From Bradyrhizobium aeschynomenes (lineage in GTDB: Bacteria > Pseudomonadota > Alphaproteobacteria > Rhizobiales > Xanthobacteraceae), in contig NZ_JABFDM010000004.1 of NCBI RefSeq assembly GCF_013178945.1, positions 434,001-498,000 of the forward strand: a stretch of DNA of 64,000 bases, read 5' to 3'. The notes beneath the pieces were generated by a model that saw only the letters and a list, made by a program, of their open reading frames with translations, made no database searches and was not told where the DNA came from. The first letter of the stretch is position 1. Each line of letters opens with the position of its first letter. A program made the translations under genes and the position numbers. Of the stretch, positions 27,379-37,545 are shown piece by piece.

Positions 27379-28515
27379 ATGATCAACTCGCGCTTCTTCA
27401 ACCGTTCGGAGCTCATCGGCTTCGTCTCCCTGCTGCTGCTGCTCGTCGTCATCCTTCCGCTGGCGCTCGACATCTTCCGCCTCAACCTCGTCGCGAAATA
27501 TCTGACGTACTCCTTCGTCGCGATCGGCCTGGTGCTGTGCTGGGGCTATGGCGGCATTCTCAGCCTGGGGCAGGGCGTGTTCTTCGGCCTCGGCGGCTAC
27601 TGCATGGCAATGTTCCTGAAGCTGGAAGCCTCCAGCGTCGCGAACACCAAGATCCAGTCGACGCCCGGCATTCCGGACTTCATGGACTGGAATCAGCTGA
27701 CGGCGCTGCCGTTCTTCTGGAAGCCGTTTCAAAGCTTCCCGTTCGCGCTGGCGGCGATCATCCTGGTGCCTGCGATCTTCTCCTTCATCATCGGCGCCGC
27801 GATGTTCAAGCGACGTGTCGGCGGCGTCTACTTCGCGATCATCACCCAGGCCATCGCCGCCATCATGACCATCCTGATCGTGGGTCAGCAGGGCTACACC
27901 GGCGGCATCAATGGGATCACCGACCTGCGCACCCTGCACGGCTGGGACATCCGTACCGACCATGCGAAATACATCCTCTACTTCGTCGAGGTGTTCTTTC
28001 TGTTCGCCGCTATCGTGGTGGCGCAGTTCATCCGCCTGACCAAGCTCGGCCGCATCCTGGTGGCAATGCGGGAGCAGGAGGACCGCGTCCGCTTCTCCGG
28101 CTACAGCGTCGCCAACTTCAAGATCTTCGCCTTTTGCGCGGCTGCGGTGTTCGCGGCCGTCGGTGGCGCGCTGTTCACGCTCGAGGTCGGCTTCATGTCG
28201 CCGTCCTTCGTCGGCATCGTGCCGTCGATCGAGATGGTGATCTACACCGCGGTCGGCGGCCGGCTCTCGATCTTCGGCGCGGTCTACGGCTCGCTCCTCG
28301 TCAACTTCGCCAAGACCAGCCTGTCGGAGACCTTCCCGCAACTCTGGCTGTTCGGCCTGGGTGCGCTCTTCATCGCCGTCGTTCTCGCCTTCCCGAACGG
28401 ACTGGCCGGCATCTGGGGCGACTACGTGCAGCCGCGCATCGACCGCCTGCTGGCCTCCCGCACCAAGAAATCCGGTAATGGCGGCCTGGTCGCCAACGGC
28501 GCCCCCGCAGAGTGA
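27379..28515 (+). CDS. urtC: Urea/amide ABC transporter permease UrtC
   Basis: A 378-residue LivM/UrtC-type permease with about ten hydrophobic segments. The family motifs LCWGYGGILSLGQGVFFGLGGY (about 55-76) and the EDRVRFSGYS cytoplasmic loop, which contacts the ATPase, are present. TAVGGRLSIFGAVYGSLLV near residue 300 corresponds to the LivM C-terminal signature. The frame is open from 27322, overlapping urtB, but the ATG at 27379 begins the conserved N-terminus. urtD follows 10 bases after its stop. Confidence 0.95.
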   Translation: MINSRFFNRSELIGFVSLLLLLVVILPLALDIFRLNLVAKYLTYSFVAIGLVLCWGYGGILSLGQGVFFGLGGYCMAMFLKLEASSVANTKIQSTPGIPDFMDWNQLTALPFFWKPFQSFPFALAAIILVPAIFSFIIGAAMFKRRVGGVYFAIITQAIAAIMTILIVGQQGYTGGINGITDLRTLHGWDIRTDHAKYILYFVEVFFLFAAIVVAQFIRLTKLGRILVAMREQEDRVRFSGYSVANFKIFAFCAAAVFAAVGGALFTLEVGFMSPSFVGIVPSIEMVIYTAVGGRLSIFGAVYGSLLVNFAKTSLSETFPQLWLFGLGALFIAVVLAFPNGLAGIWGDYVQPRIDRLLASRTKKSGNGGLVANGAPAE

Positions 28516-28525
28516 GGATTTAGCG

Positions 28526-29281
<756 letters not shown>

Positions 29282-29324
29282 GCCGATGTTCGGGAAATCA
29301 CTCCATCCACGCCCCCGCTGCGCC

Positions 29325-29421
29325 CCCCTCCCCCTTGCGGGGAGGGGTCGGGGGTGGGGGTCCACACGGGCAGTCTTTGCTGAGACCCCCACCCCCAACC
29401 CCTCCCCGCAAGGGGGAGGGG
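29325..29421. repeat. Long hairpin repeat between urtD and urtE
   Basis: Two 38-base arms (29325-29362 and 29384-29421) are complementary except at one wobble position around a 21-base loop. Both arms are identical in sequence to the arms of the element at 38421-38588, although the loops differ in length and content. The element lies inside the urt operon and would form a very stable mRNA stem. Confidence 0.88.
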
Positions 29422-29464
29422 AGAACAGACAGCTCGTCGAACTCACGAACAAGGAGCAGGCGTG

Positions 29465-30154
29465 ATGCTCGCAATCTCCGATCTCCATGTCGCCTACGGC
29501 CAGAGCGAGGTGCTGCATGGACTGAACGTCAAGGTCGCGCCCAACGAGATCGTTGCGATCATGGGGCGCAACGGCATGGGCAAGACCACGCTGATGAAGT
29601 CGCTGATGGGCATCCTGCCCGCGAAGAGCGGCTCGATCGCGATGGACGGCTCTGAACTCTCCGGCATGAAGAGCTACGAGCGCGTCGCCAAGGGGCTCGC
29701 TTACGTACCGCAGGGCCGCATGATCTTCTCGACCATGACGGTCAAGGAGAACATCGAGACCGGCCTTGTCGTGTCCGGCGAGTCCGAGGTGCCGGGCGAC
29801 ATCTACGAGCTGTTCCCGGTGCTGCTGGAGATGAAGGGCCGCCGCGGCGGCAATCTCTCCGGCGGCCAGCAGCAGCAGCTCGCGATCGCTCGCGCGCTCG
29901 CCACCAAGCCGAAGGTGCTGCTGCTCGATGAGCCGACCGAAGGCATCCAGCCGTCGATCATCAAGGAGATGGCGCGCACCCTGAAGCGCATCCGCGACGA
30001 GAAGGGGCTGTCGATCGTCGTCTCCGAGCAGGTGCTGAGCTTCGCGCTCGATATCGCCGACCGCGTGCTGGTGATCGAGAACGGCGAGATCGTCCGCGAC
30101 GACCCGCGCGACTCCGTCGATGCCGCGCAGGTGTCGAAATATCTGTCCGTCTAA
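29465..30154 (+). CDS. urtE: Urea/amide ABC transporter ATP-binding protein UrtE
   Basis: A 229-residue ABC ATPase of the LivF/UrtE type. Walker A is GRNGMGKTT (near 36-44), the signature LSGGQQQQLAIARAL, Walker B VLLLDEPTEGIQPS and the H-region SEQ at VVSEQVLSF. The glutamine in place of the usual histidine is common in the LivF/UrtE group. A GTG one codon upstream is an alternative start; an AAGGAG site serves either. It is the last transporter gene, 36 bases before fmdA. Confidence 0.95.
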   Translation: MLAISDLHVAYGQSEVLHGLNVKVAPNEIVAIMGRNGMGKTTLMKSLMGILPAKSGSIAMDGSELSGMKSYERVAKGLAYVPQGRMIFSTMTVKENIETGLVVSGESEVPGDIYELFPVLLEMKGRRGGNLSGGQQQQLAIARALATKPKVLLLDEPTEGIQPSIIKEMARTLKRIRDEKGLSIVVSEQVLSFALDIADRVLVIENGEIVRDDPRDSVDAAQVSKYLSV

Positions 30155-30190
30155 CCACTCCGTCCAAGCAAAGGTAAAGGGGAGCTCTTG

Positions 30191-31420
30191 ATGCCTGACA
30201 CACTGATCAAGGTCGATCTGACCAAGTCGGCCTACGAGAACGACAAGGTCCACAATCGCTGGCACCCGGACATTCCGATGGTGGAGTGGGTCAACCCCGG
30301 TGACGACTTCATCATCGAGACCTATGACTGGACCGGCGGCTTCATCAAGAACAACGACTCGGCCGACGACGTGCGCGACATCGACCTGTCGATCGTGCAC
30401 TTCCTGTCCGGCCCGATCGGTGTCAAGGGCGCGGAGCCCGGCGACCTCCTGGTCGTCGACCTGCTCGACGTCGGTCCGCTGAAGGAGAGCCTGTGGGGCT
30501 TCAACGGCTTCTTCTCCAAGCAGAATGGCGGCGGCTTCCTGACCGACCATTTCCCGCTGGCGCAGAAATCGATCTGGGACATCAAGGGCCTCTACACCTC
30601 GTCGCGCCATGTGCCCGGCGTGAACTTCGCCGGCCTGATCCATCCCGGCCTGATCGGCTGTCTGCCCGATCCGAAACTGCTCGCGACCTGGAACGAGCGT
30701 GAGACGGCGCTGATCGCGACCAACCCGACCCGCGTGCCGGGCCTGGCCAACCCGCCGTTCGCGCCGACCGCCCACGCCGGCCAGGCCAAGGGCGACGTCA
30801 AGGCCAAGATCGGTGCCGAGGGTGCCCGCACCGTGCCGCCGCGCGAGCATGGCGGCAATTGCGACATCAAGGATCTGTCGCGCGGCTCGAAGATCTACTT
30901 CCCCGTTTACGTGCCCGGCGGCGGTCTCTCGATGGGCGATTTGCATTTCAGCCAGGGTGACGGCGAGATCACCTTCTGCGGCGCCATCGAGATGGCCGGC
31001 TGGCTGCACATCAAGGTCGACGTCATCAAGGACGGCGTGGCGAAGTACGGCATCAAGAACCCGATCTTCAAGCCGTCGCCGATCACGCCGAACTATCGCG
31101 ATTACCTGATCTTCGAGGGCATCTCGGTCGACGAGGCGGGCAAGCAGCACTACCTCGACGTCCACATCGCCTATCGCCAGGCCTGTCTCAACGCCATCGA
31201 GTATCTGAAGAAGTTTGGCTACTCCGGCGCCCAGGCCTATTCGATCCTCGGCACTGCGCCGGTGCAGGGCCACATCTCCGGCGTGGTCGACGTGCCCAAT
31301 GCCTGCGCCACCCTGTGGCTTCCGACCGAGATCTTCGACTTCGACGTGATGCCGTCGGCGGCGGGGCCGATCAAGCACATCACGGGCGACATCCAGATGC
31401 CGATCTCGCCGGACAAGTAA
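30191..31420 (+). CDS. fmdA: Formamidase/acetamidase
   Basis: A 409-residue enzyme of the FmdA/AmdA family, which hydrolyses formamide or acetamide to ammonia and the acid. Family segments seen include HNRWHPDIPMVEWVNPGD near the N-terminus, GPIGVKGAEPGDLLVVDLLDVGPL near residue 80, PPREHGGNCDIKDL near 217 and YVPGGGLSMGDLHFSQGDGE near 240, which supply the metal-binding and active-site residues of the family. The start has GGGGAG upstream. Its position directly after urtABCDE argues that the transporter brings in its substrate and that the operon serves nitrogen supply. No urease genes are in the window. Confidence 0.95.
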   Translation: MPDTLIKVDLTKSAYENDKVHNRWHPDIPMVEWVNPGDDFIIETYDWTGGFIKNNDSADDVRDIDLSIVHFLSGPIGVKGAEPGDLLVVDLLDVGPLKESLWGFNGFFSKQNGGGFLTDHFPLAQKSIWDIKGLYTSSRHVPGVNFAGLIHPGLIGCLPDPKLLATWNERETALIATNPTRVPGLANPPFAPTAHAGQAKGDVKAKIGAEGARTVPPREHGGNCDIKDLSRGSKIYFPVYVPGGGLSMGDLHFSQGDGEITFCGAIEMAGWLHIKVDVIKDGVAKYGIKNPIFKPSPITPNYRDYLIFEGISVDEAGKQHYLDVHIAYRQACLNAIEYLKKFGYSGAQAYSILGTAPVQGHISGVVDVPNACATLWLPTEIFDFDVMPSAAGPIKHITGDIQMPISPDK

Positions 31421-31519
31421 TTCTCCTCCCTGCGCGATGGGTGCGGGACGGTAGCGTCTTTCGCCGCCCCGCACCCGCCGCGCGGACTTTGGAGACGCTG
31501 TTGCGCAGGAGACGAGACA

Positions 31520-31861
31520 ATGCCGGTCTATGAATATCTCTGTGATGAATGCGGGCCGTTCACGGACATGCGCCCGATGTCGGAATGCGATGATCCGCAG
31601 GTCTGCCCGCAATGCCGGGACATGGCGCCGCGGGTGATCCTCACCGCGCCCGCCTTCGCCTGCATGCCGGCGGAGCGGCGCACCGCGCATGCCACCAACG
31701 AGCGCAGCCGCCACGCGCCGCAGACGCTCGCGGAATACAAGGCCAAGCACGGGCCGGGCTGCGGCTGCTGTTCGCCGAAGAAGTCGCCGCGGCTGATGAC
31801 AAAGACCAAGAGCGGCGCCAAGGGCTTTCCGACGGCGCGCCCCTGGATGATCAGCCACTAA
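31520..31861 (+). CDS. fmdB: FmdB-type zinc ribbon protein
   Basis: A 113-residue protein with an N-terminal FmdB zinc ribbon: MPVYEYLCDECG and CPQC supply two Cys pairs for one zinc. The C-terminal part has a second Cys cluster, GCGCCSPKK, which the shortest FmdB proteins lack. FmdB was first described beside the formamidase gene of Methylophilus, where a regulatory role was suggested; the actual function is not settled. It follows fmdA by about 100 bases on the same strand, matching that pairing. It converges with the MlaD-like gene, 26 bases away. Confidence 0.9.
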   Translation: MPVYEYLCDECGPFTDMRPMSECDDPQVCPQCRDMAPRVILTAPAFACMPAERRTAHATNERSRHAPQTLAEYKAKHGPGCGCCSPKKSPRLMTKTKSGAKGFPTARPWMISH

Positions 31862-31887
31862 AGCGCGAGGGGCGGCGCGCCCGCCCC

Positions 31888-32709
31888 TCAGCGTGACGCA
31901 GGCACGCGGCGCGGTCCCGGACCCGGCTGGCCGCCGAACTTGACGGTCATCGCGTTGGCACTGTCGCTGATGTCGACCAGCGTCTTGCGGCTCTCGTCGA
32001 TCACCTTGGCGGACTTGCGCTTGAATCCGTCGACGAGTTCGCGCATCGACTTGATCTGATCGAACAGCTGCCCGGGATTGCCGTCCGCAAAGCCGGGAAT
32101 GGCGCCGTCGATCTTGGTGACGAGCGTATCGAAGCCTTTGAAGACGTCCTCGGCCTTGTCGACGGCAGAGTCGAATGCCGCGGTCTTGGCCTGGAGCGAG
32201 GCGGTCTCGGTCTCGAAGGTCTGCAGCGCGTCCTTGATCGCAGGCGCATTGCTGACGATGTACTTGTCGATGTTGTGCACCGTCTCGACCATCGTCTCCT
32301 GGTCCTTGAGATCGGCCGACAGCACCGGCACGCCGTCGTGATCCAGCGGCACCGGCGGGGCCGTCGGCGCGCCGCCGACCAGCGAGATCGCGGCAATGCC
32401 GGTCAGGCCCTGGAACTCGATGCCGGCGGTGGTGTCCTTGCGGATCGGCGCCGACTTGTCGAGCGTGATCATGGCGACGATCTTGCGCGGGCTCTCCAGG
32501 TTGATCGACAGGATCTGCCCGGCCTGGACGCCGTCGAAATTCACGGGCCCGCCCTTGCGCAGGCCTGCCGCCGAGCCGCCGTCGAACACCACGCGCAGGG
32601 TGCTGCGCTGCTCGGCAATGCGGCGCTTCTGCTTGATCAGCACGCCGCTGATCCCGGCCGCGACCACCGCGATCGTCAGGGTTCCGACAATGAGATTGAT
32701 CGCGCGCAT
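31888..32709 (-). CDS. MCE-domain (MlaD-like) lipid transport protein
   Basis: A 273-residue protein with one N-terminal membrane helix (about 5-25) followed by an MCE domain (VVFDGGSAAGLRKGGPVNFDGVQAGQILSI, then TAGIEFQGLTGIAAISLVGG). A long helical C-terminal part (about 130-260) would build the needle-like barrel. MCE proteins form hexameric periplasmic tunnels that carry phospholipids or other hydrophobic molecules together with MlaE permease and MlaF ATPase. Those partners are not beside it, so it must work with products encoded elsewhere. Confidence 0.88.
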   Translation of the reverse strand: MRAINLIVGTLTIAVVAAGISGVLIKQKRRIAEQRSTLRVVFDGGSAAGLRKGGPVNFDGVQAGQILSINLESPRKIVAMITLDKSAPIRKDTTAGIEFQGLTGIAAISLVGGAPTAPPVPLDHDGVPVLSADLKDQETMVETVHNIDKYIVSNAPAIKDALQTFETETASLQAKTAAFDSAVDKAEDVFKGFDTLVTKIDGAIPGFADGNPGQLFDQIKSMRELVDGFKRKSAKVIDESRKTLVDISDSANAMTVKFGGQPGPGPRRVPASR

Positions 32710-32766
32710 TCGGTGTCCGCTGCTGCCTTGGCCTGATTTTAGCCGCTAACCCGCTGAGTGGGAAGC

Positions 32767-33483
32767 TCAGCGCGCGAGGCCTGGGCGAGAAGGGGCCGCA
32801 AGGCCGGCCAGCAGCACCGCAAGAATGCCGGTCAGAAAGACGCCGTCGAACGTTCCGGCGCCGCCGATCGAGGCCACGGGGGCGCCGAGGCTGCCGATCT
32901 TGTCGAGGTTCATCAGGTCGGCGCCGACCAAGGTCCCCATCGAGCCGCCGATATAGGCCAGCGGCGCGGCGTATTCGCGCGACAGCAGGAAGGCCAGGAT
33001 CGCGGTGACGACCACCGGTGCGAACACCGGCACCGCGATTCCGACACCCTGCACCGGCGTCGCCATCGCGTGGATGATGACCGCGATCACCAGCACCGCG
33101 ATCGCAGCGCGCAGCCACAGCTGGTAGCGCAGCACGAGATAGCTCGACATGATCGTCGGGATCACGGCGCCGCCGACGTTCACGGCCAGCACGGTGCCCG
33201 GCCATTGATGCACCAGCGGCACGACATATTGCATGCCGAAGAAGTCGATGATCTCGCCGGAGCGCGCCACCTGTCCCGGCAGCATCGTGATCGGAATGTT
33301 GAAATAGCTGCCGACCAGCGAGCCGAGCAGCAGCAGCATCGCGGTGCCGGAGCTGACGCCGAGCTTCATATAGGCATAGCGCAGGATGCCGAGCTGGATC
33401 AGGACGATCAGGACGCCGAACGCCAGCACCAGGAGGGCGAAGAAGGCGGGCGTGATCGGCAGATATTGGACCTGGGAATGCAT
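32767..33483 (-). CDS. DUF1614 family integral membrane protein
   Basis: A 238-residue membrane protein with seven or so hydrophobic helices, matching the DUF1614 family (segments YFNIPIT, NVGGAVIPTIMSSYL, ATPVQGVGIAVPVFAP and GTLVGADLMNLDKIGSLGAP). The function of the family is not established. The glycine-rich GTFDGVFLTGI end is shared with archaeal and bacterial members. I start it at the ATG at 33483, since the frame extends only six codons further. It lies on the same strand as the MlaD-like gene, 57 bases upstream of it, so the two may be co-transcribed. Confidence 0.82.
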   Translation of the reverse strand: MHSQVQYLPITPAFFALLVLAFGVLIVLIQLGILRYAYMKLGVSSGTAMLLLLGSLVGSYFNIPITMLPGQVARSGEIIDFFGMQYVVPLVHQWPGTVLAVNVGGAVIPTIMSSYLVLRYQLWLRAAIAVLVIAVIIHAMATPVQGVGIAVPVFAPVVVTAILAFLLSREYAAPLAYIGGSMGTLVGADLMNLDKIGSLGAPVASIGGAGTFDGVFLTGILAVLLAGLAAPSRPGLAR

Positions 33484-33603
33484 GTCGGAAGCGCTTCGCA
33501 ATTGAGCCTTGCTGGCCCGGCGGGATCATCCCCAGAGGGGCGGCACGTGACAAATGGGCATTCGGCGCTTGGTTCCCAAGAGTGGCGATGGCTGGCATTC
33601 CGT

Positions 33604-34170
33604 TCATCGGTCGGCGATCAGGGTGGCGTGCAGCACGTAGCGCTCCGGCCCTTGCGTCAGCGCGTCGAACGGCCAGCACGTGGAGAGCACGAGCTCAGGC
33701 CGTTCGGCGGCTGGGTCGATGCCGGACGCATCGAAGTGCACGATGCGGGCCGCGTCGGCGCGATAGCGGAAGGTCTTGCCGTCGCGCCTGACGATGTCGA
33801 TCTCGTCGCCGATCCTGACGTCGCGCAGGAAGCGGAAATGCGTGTCGCGATGGGCGGAATAGACGGCGATTCCTGCGGCGCCCGGCTCGGCGGTCCCCTC
33901 GACATGCCCGGCGCCGAAGGCGAGCGCTTGGCCGCTGGAGCCAGCGAGTGCGATGGTGGAGACGCCGAGCCGGTTCACCTCGATGCGCGCGACCGGGACT
34001 GTGTCGGCCCAGGACCACGGCTTGACCGGCCGGCCGGTGGCGATGGTCTGGCTGAACGCGCGATCGAGCAGCACCTGCGCGACGATGGCCTTGGCGTGGA
34101 TGAAGGCGCCGTGGCCGAACAGGGCGAGGCCAATTGCGGCGATCGCGAGCGGGATGACGAAGCGGGGCAT
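33604..34170 (-). CDS. Class GN sortase
   Basis: A 188-residue sortase with an N-terminal membrane anchor (about 5-22). The catalytic H107 (YSAHRDTHF), C165 (VLSTCWPF, the TLxTC-type motif) and R177 (PERYVLHA) are present. This is the sortase class of Gram-negative bacteria that comes as a single copy beside a single target protein. The start at 34170 has GGAGGAG upstream. The upstream gene encodes its target with an LPKTA signal, so the two form a dedicated pair. The final acceptor in a cell without a thick peptidoglycan-exposed surface is unknown. Confidence 0.92.
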   Translation of the reverse strand: MPRFVIPLAIAAIGLALFGHGAFIHAKAIVAQVLLDRAFSQTIATGRPVKPWSWADTVPVARIEVNRLGVSTIALAGSSGQALAFGAGHVEGTAEPGAAGIAVYSAHRDTHFRFLRDVRIGDEIDIVRRDGKTFRYRADAARIVHFDASGIDPAAERPELVLSTCWPFDALTQGPERYVLHATLIADR

Positions 34171-34183
34171 TCTCTCTCCTCCC

Positions 34184-34271
34184 GTCATGGCGAGGAGCGA
34201 AGCGACGAAGCAATCCAGAGTCGTCGTGCCGCCCCTGGATTGCTTCGTCGCCTGCGGCTCCTCGCAATGAC
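34184..34271. repeat. Palindromic repeat between sortase target and sortase genes
   Basis: Arms 34184-34218 (GTCATGGCGAGGAGCGAAGC...) and 34235-34271 are nearly complementary around a 16-base loop. The element starts 14 bases upstream of the sortase start and ends 8 bases from the target-gene stop. The sortase ribosome-binding site lies at its edge, so folding could lower sortase translation relative to its target. Confidence 0.82.
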
Positions 34272-34279
34272 GCCGATAG

Positions 34280-36550
34280 TTAGTTGGCGGCAGCTCGCCG
34301 CCTGATCGCGACGAGCCAGATCAGTTCCAGCATCAGCAGCCCAAGCCCGAGCAGCATGCTGAGTTCGGCATCGGTTGCCGTCTTCGGCAACGTGACCGTT
34401 GCGGGCCCAGCCGGCACCACCGGCCGCTTCAGCGCGGCGAACTGCACGTCGCCATCGGCTTCGGCGCGGCGGTCCTTCTGCATCGCGGGCATCCGGCCGC
34501 GCTCGCCGAACACCTTCTCGAAGTCCCAGCCCGCTGGCAGGTTGATCGGCAGCTCGGCCAACCTCAGCGGCTCGCCATCTGGACGGCGCGGCGTCTTGTC
34601 GACGGCCACCAGGCTGGTCAGGCGGGTCACCAGCTGGTGTTCCAGCGCGAGCTTCAGGATCGCGCCGTCGGCTTCCTCCGGCGTCATCTGCCGCATCGTC
34701 TTCGCCACCTCGGCATCGCCGATCTTGCGGCGCGCCCACAGCTTCGACAGACCCTTGCCTTCCGCGGCGCCTGACAGCGGCAGCGTGATCGTCCAGGGCT
34801 GATCGCCGATGCGGCCCTTGAGCTGCAGCGAGCCGGCGAGGCGATCGATTTTGGCGGCCAGCACCAGCGGCTCGTTGCGATAGACATCGGGCAGCACGGC
34901 CGGCGTGAGATCGGCGGAGGCTTCCGAGAACGTCGCGGTCAGTCCGGTCACCACCGGGTTCTCCAGCTTGGCGAACAGATCGCGCATGCGCTCCTCGACC
35001 TGCTCGACCGAGCCGATATGGGTGAAGGCGCCGCGGCCGAGCTCGGCGGCGCGGCTCATCAGATAGGTGTTCGGCGCCGAGCCGATGCCGACCATGAAGA
35101 TGCGGGAGCGGCCGCGCATCGCGGTGATGGTCTCGAACAGCTGCTGCTCGTTGCCGATGGCGCCGTCGGTCAGGAACACCACCTGGCGGACGCGGTCGCT
35201 GTCGCTGCCGTCGTCGGTCAGCGCCGCGCGCATCGCCGGCACCATTTCGGTGCCGCCGCGCGCCTCCAGTGCGCTGACGAAGTTGGTGGCGCTGCCGACA
35301 TGCTCGGCATCGGCCGGCACCGAGGACGGAAACAGCACCGTCATCGTGTCGTCGAAGCGGATGACGTTGAAGCGGTCGCCCGGTTGCAGCCGTCCCAGCG
35401 CGTAGAGCAGGCTGGCCTTGGCCTGGCGGATCGAGGTGCCGCCCATCGAGCCGGAATTGTCGATCACGAAGATGACGTCGCGCGGCTGCGGACGCTGCGT
35501 AGTCGCGGCGACAGCGGGCGGCGTGACGAAGGCGAGCAGATAGTCGGCGTCGCCGACCTGCTCGTGAAACAGGCCGACCGACGGCATCGCGGCGGAGGCG
35601 GGTTTCCAGGTCAGTTCGAAATCGCGATCGGCGGGCACCACGCCCTCGGCCAGGGTGACCACGCGCGTCCTGGCATCGGGGCTCTCGACCGTCACGGGGT
35701 GATGATGGCTCTTGACCTCGCCGAGCGCGAAGCCCGCCTGCAGCCGCACCGTGATCTTCGTCGGGTTGACCGGATCATTCTTTGCGGGATCGAGCACCTC
35801 GGGCGAGATGCGATCGCGATCCGGCACCGGGTCGTTGCTCGCTGCGCCCCAGCCATCGCTGCCGGGCCGAAGATCGACGCTCTGCACGATCGGCTTGGGA
35901 TTGTAGCGCGGTGCGACCACGAGCGGCACCCGCAGCGAGAATTCGCCGGCGACCTGCGCCACCGGCTGCTGATATTCGATCTGCACCAGCACGGTCTCGC
36001 CAGGGCCGATATTGGCAAGCGAGTTGGTGAAGATGTTCGGGCGCTCCTGCTCGGTCAACGCCGCGGTCTTGCCCTCGCGCTTGGCCTGCTCATAGATCAC
36101 CTTGGCTTCCTGGCGCGGCTTGATGTCGCCGACCACGACGCGATCGCCGACGATCATCTTCAACGTATCCACCGCGCTGTCCGGCGGCAGCGGATAGACG
36201 TAGACCGCCTCCAGCCATTGCGAGCTGGTGTTCCTGAACAGCTGCGTGACACGTGCCCGCGCGGTCGGGCCGGAGACGACGATGTCGACGTCTATGCCGA
36301 GCCGCGGCGCCTCGGCATAGCCGGCATCGGACTTGAACAGCAGCGCGCCGGAGCGGGCGTTGCCCGGCCTGGTCAGCGGCGCCCGCGGGCCCTCGGCCGA
36401 CAAACCGGGCGTCACGCTGACAAATAATGCGGTGAAGGCGACCAGCGCCACGGCGGCGGTTTGCAGCAGCAGGAACAGCAGCATGGTCACGATCCAGGAT
36501 CGGACCGGATGGGCGCTGCTGCGGATATCATAGTCGATCGTGTCGCTCAT
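34280..36550 (-). CDS. VIT/VWA-domain sortase target protein
   Basis: A 756-residue exported protein of the family paired with class GN sortases. It has an N-terminal membrane or signal segment (about 19-48), a VIT domain (about 80-210, including YVYPLPPDSAVDTLKM), a von Willebrand A domain starting near 355 with the MIDAS motif DNSGS, and a C-terminal sorting signal. That signal is LPKTA at 721-725, then a hydrophobic helix and an Arg-rich tail ending RRRAAAN. The VIT-VWA layout resembles inter-alpha-trypsin inhibitor heavy chains and suggests metal-dependent binding to a protein partner. It is in one transcript with the sortase. Confidence 0.93.
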   Translation of the reverse strand: MSDTIDYDIRSSAHPVRSWIVTMLLFLLLQTAAVALVAFTALFVSVTPGLSAEGPRAPLTRPGNARSGALLFKSDAGYAEAPRLGIDVDIVVSGPTARARVTQLFRNTSSQWLEAVYVYPLPPDSAVDTLKMIVGDRVVVGDIKPRQEAKVIYEQAKREGKTAALTEQERPNIFTNSLANIGPGETVLVQIEYQQPVAQVAGEFSLRVPLVVAPRYNPKPIVQSVDLRPGSDGWGAASNDPVPDRDRISPEVLDPAKNDPVNPTKITVRLQAGFALGEVKSHHHPVTVESPDARTRVVTLAEGVVPADRDFELTWKPASAAMPSVGLFHEQVGDADYLLAFVTPPAVAATTQRPQPRDVIFVIDNSGSMGGTSIRQAKASLLYALGRLQPGDRFNVIRFDDTMTVLFPSSVPADAEHVGSATNFVSALEARGGTEMVPAMRAALTDDGSDSDRVRQVVFLTDGAIGNEQQLFETITAMRGRSRIFMVGIGSAPNTYLMSRAAELGRGAFTHIGSVEQVEERMRDLFAKLENPVVTGLTATFSEASADLTPAVLPDVYRNEPLVLAAKIDRLAGSLQLKGRIGDQPWTITLPLSGAAEGKGLSKLWARRKIGDAEVAKTMRQMTPEEADGAILKLALEHQLVTRLTSLVAVDKTPRRPDGEPLRLAELPINLPAGWDFEKVFGERGRMPAMQKDRRAEADGDVQFAALKRPVVPAGPATVTLPKTATDAELSMLLGLGLLMLELIWLVAIRRRAAAN

Positions 36551-36750
36551 CAGAGGCTCCGCAACGAACAGGAAGGTGCAGGCGGAGATTGGGCGGGAGT
36601 CGCTCGGGTCGCGAGCGGAATGGTCGGTCTTGTTCGGCCGCTGCCCGCCCGGCCTGGTCCGGTGGCGAGCGAGGAGGCGGCTGATCTGTCCGGGTTTGTG
36701 CTGTTTTGTCCGTCTGCTACAACGGGCCGCGCGACGTGGCAGGGACCAGG

Positions 36751-37527
36751 ATGTCGATACCGGACAACAGTGAGCTATCCGATGAGCAGAGCCGGCAGGT
36801 GGCGGAGGCCGTCCGCGAGGAGATCGCGCGGCGGCGAATGTCGCGGCAGACGCTGGCGGAGCAGGCCAGACTGAGCCTGTCGACCTTGGAGAAGGCGCTC
36901 GGCGGTCGCCGCCCGTTCACGCTCGCCACCATCGTGCGGCTGGAGCAGGCGCTCGGGATATCCTTGCGCAAGCCAACGGCGGCACCTTCGGTTGCCGCAC
37001 CGGTGGTCAGCGGCGGGATCGCGCCCGACAGCCTCGGCTCCTATTCACGGCGCGCGGTGGAATGGATCGAGGGCACCTATGTGACCCTGCGGCCATCGTT
37101 CGGCGACAAGGACGCGATCTACGCCTATCGCACCGACATCGTGTGGGACGATGCGGCCTCGTCACTGGTGTTTCGCGAGGGCGCGCGGCTCGATGCGGCG
37201 TTCTCGCAGTTCGGCGAGGTCGCCGTGCCCAACCAGTCCGGCTTCGTCTACCTCGTCACCAACCGCCACGGCCAGCACCGCCTGATCACGGTGTCGAGGC
37301 CGACCATCACCGGCGAGATGTACGGCATCATCACGACCTTGCTGGCCGGCCGCGGCTCGCTGCTGACCCCGATCGCGGCGCCGATCGCGCTGCTGCCGTT
37401 GCAGAGCGTGGCGGAGCCGAGCTTCGGGAGGCTCGGGGCTGATGATCGGCACTATCAGTTGTATCGCGAGCACCTGCGCAAGACGGTCGAGGAGCCGTTC
37501 GCGCTGTTCGTCCAGGGCGTGGCGTAA
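36751..37527 (+). CDS. XRE-family regulator with a C-terminal sensor domain
   Basis: A 258-residue protein with a helix-turn-helix at about 31-72 (QTLAEQARLSLSTLEKAL, then LATIVRLEQALGISL). A C-terminal domain of about 150 residues begins with YSRRAVEWIEGTYVTLRPSF and probably binds an effector. I do not recognise the ligand. The start at 36751 is preceded by AGGGACCAGG. It is divergent from the sortase-target gene (about 200 bases apart), which makes that operon a natural target. Confidence 0.82.
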   Translation: MSIPDNSELSDEQSRQVAEAVREEIARRRMSRQTLAEQARLSLSTLEKALGGRRPFTLATIVRLEQALGISLRKPTAAPSVAAPVVSGGIAPDSLGSYSRRAVEWIEGTYVTLRPSFGDKDAIYAYRTDIVWDDAASSLVFREGARLDAAFSQFGEVAVPNQSGFVYLVTNRHGQHRLITVSRPTITGEMYGIITTLLAGRGSLLTPIAAPIALLPLQSVAEPSFGRLGADDRHYQLYREHLRKTVEEPFALFVQGVA

Positions 37528-37545
37528 GTTGGTAGTGCGTTGTCT

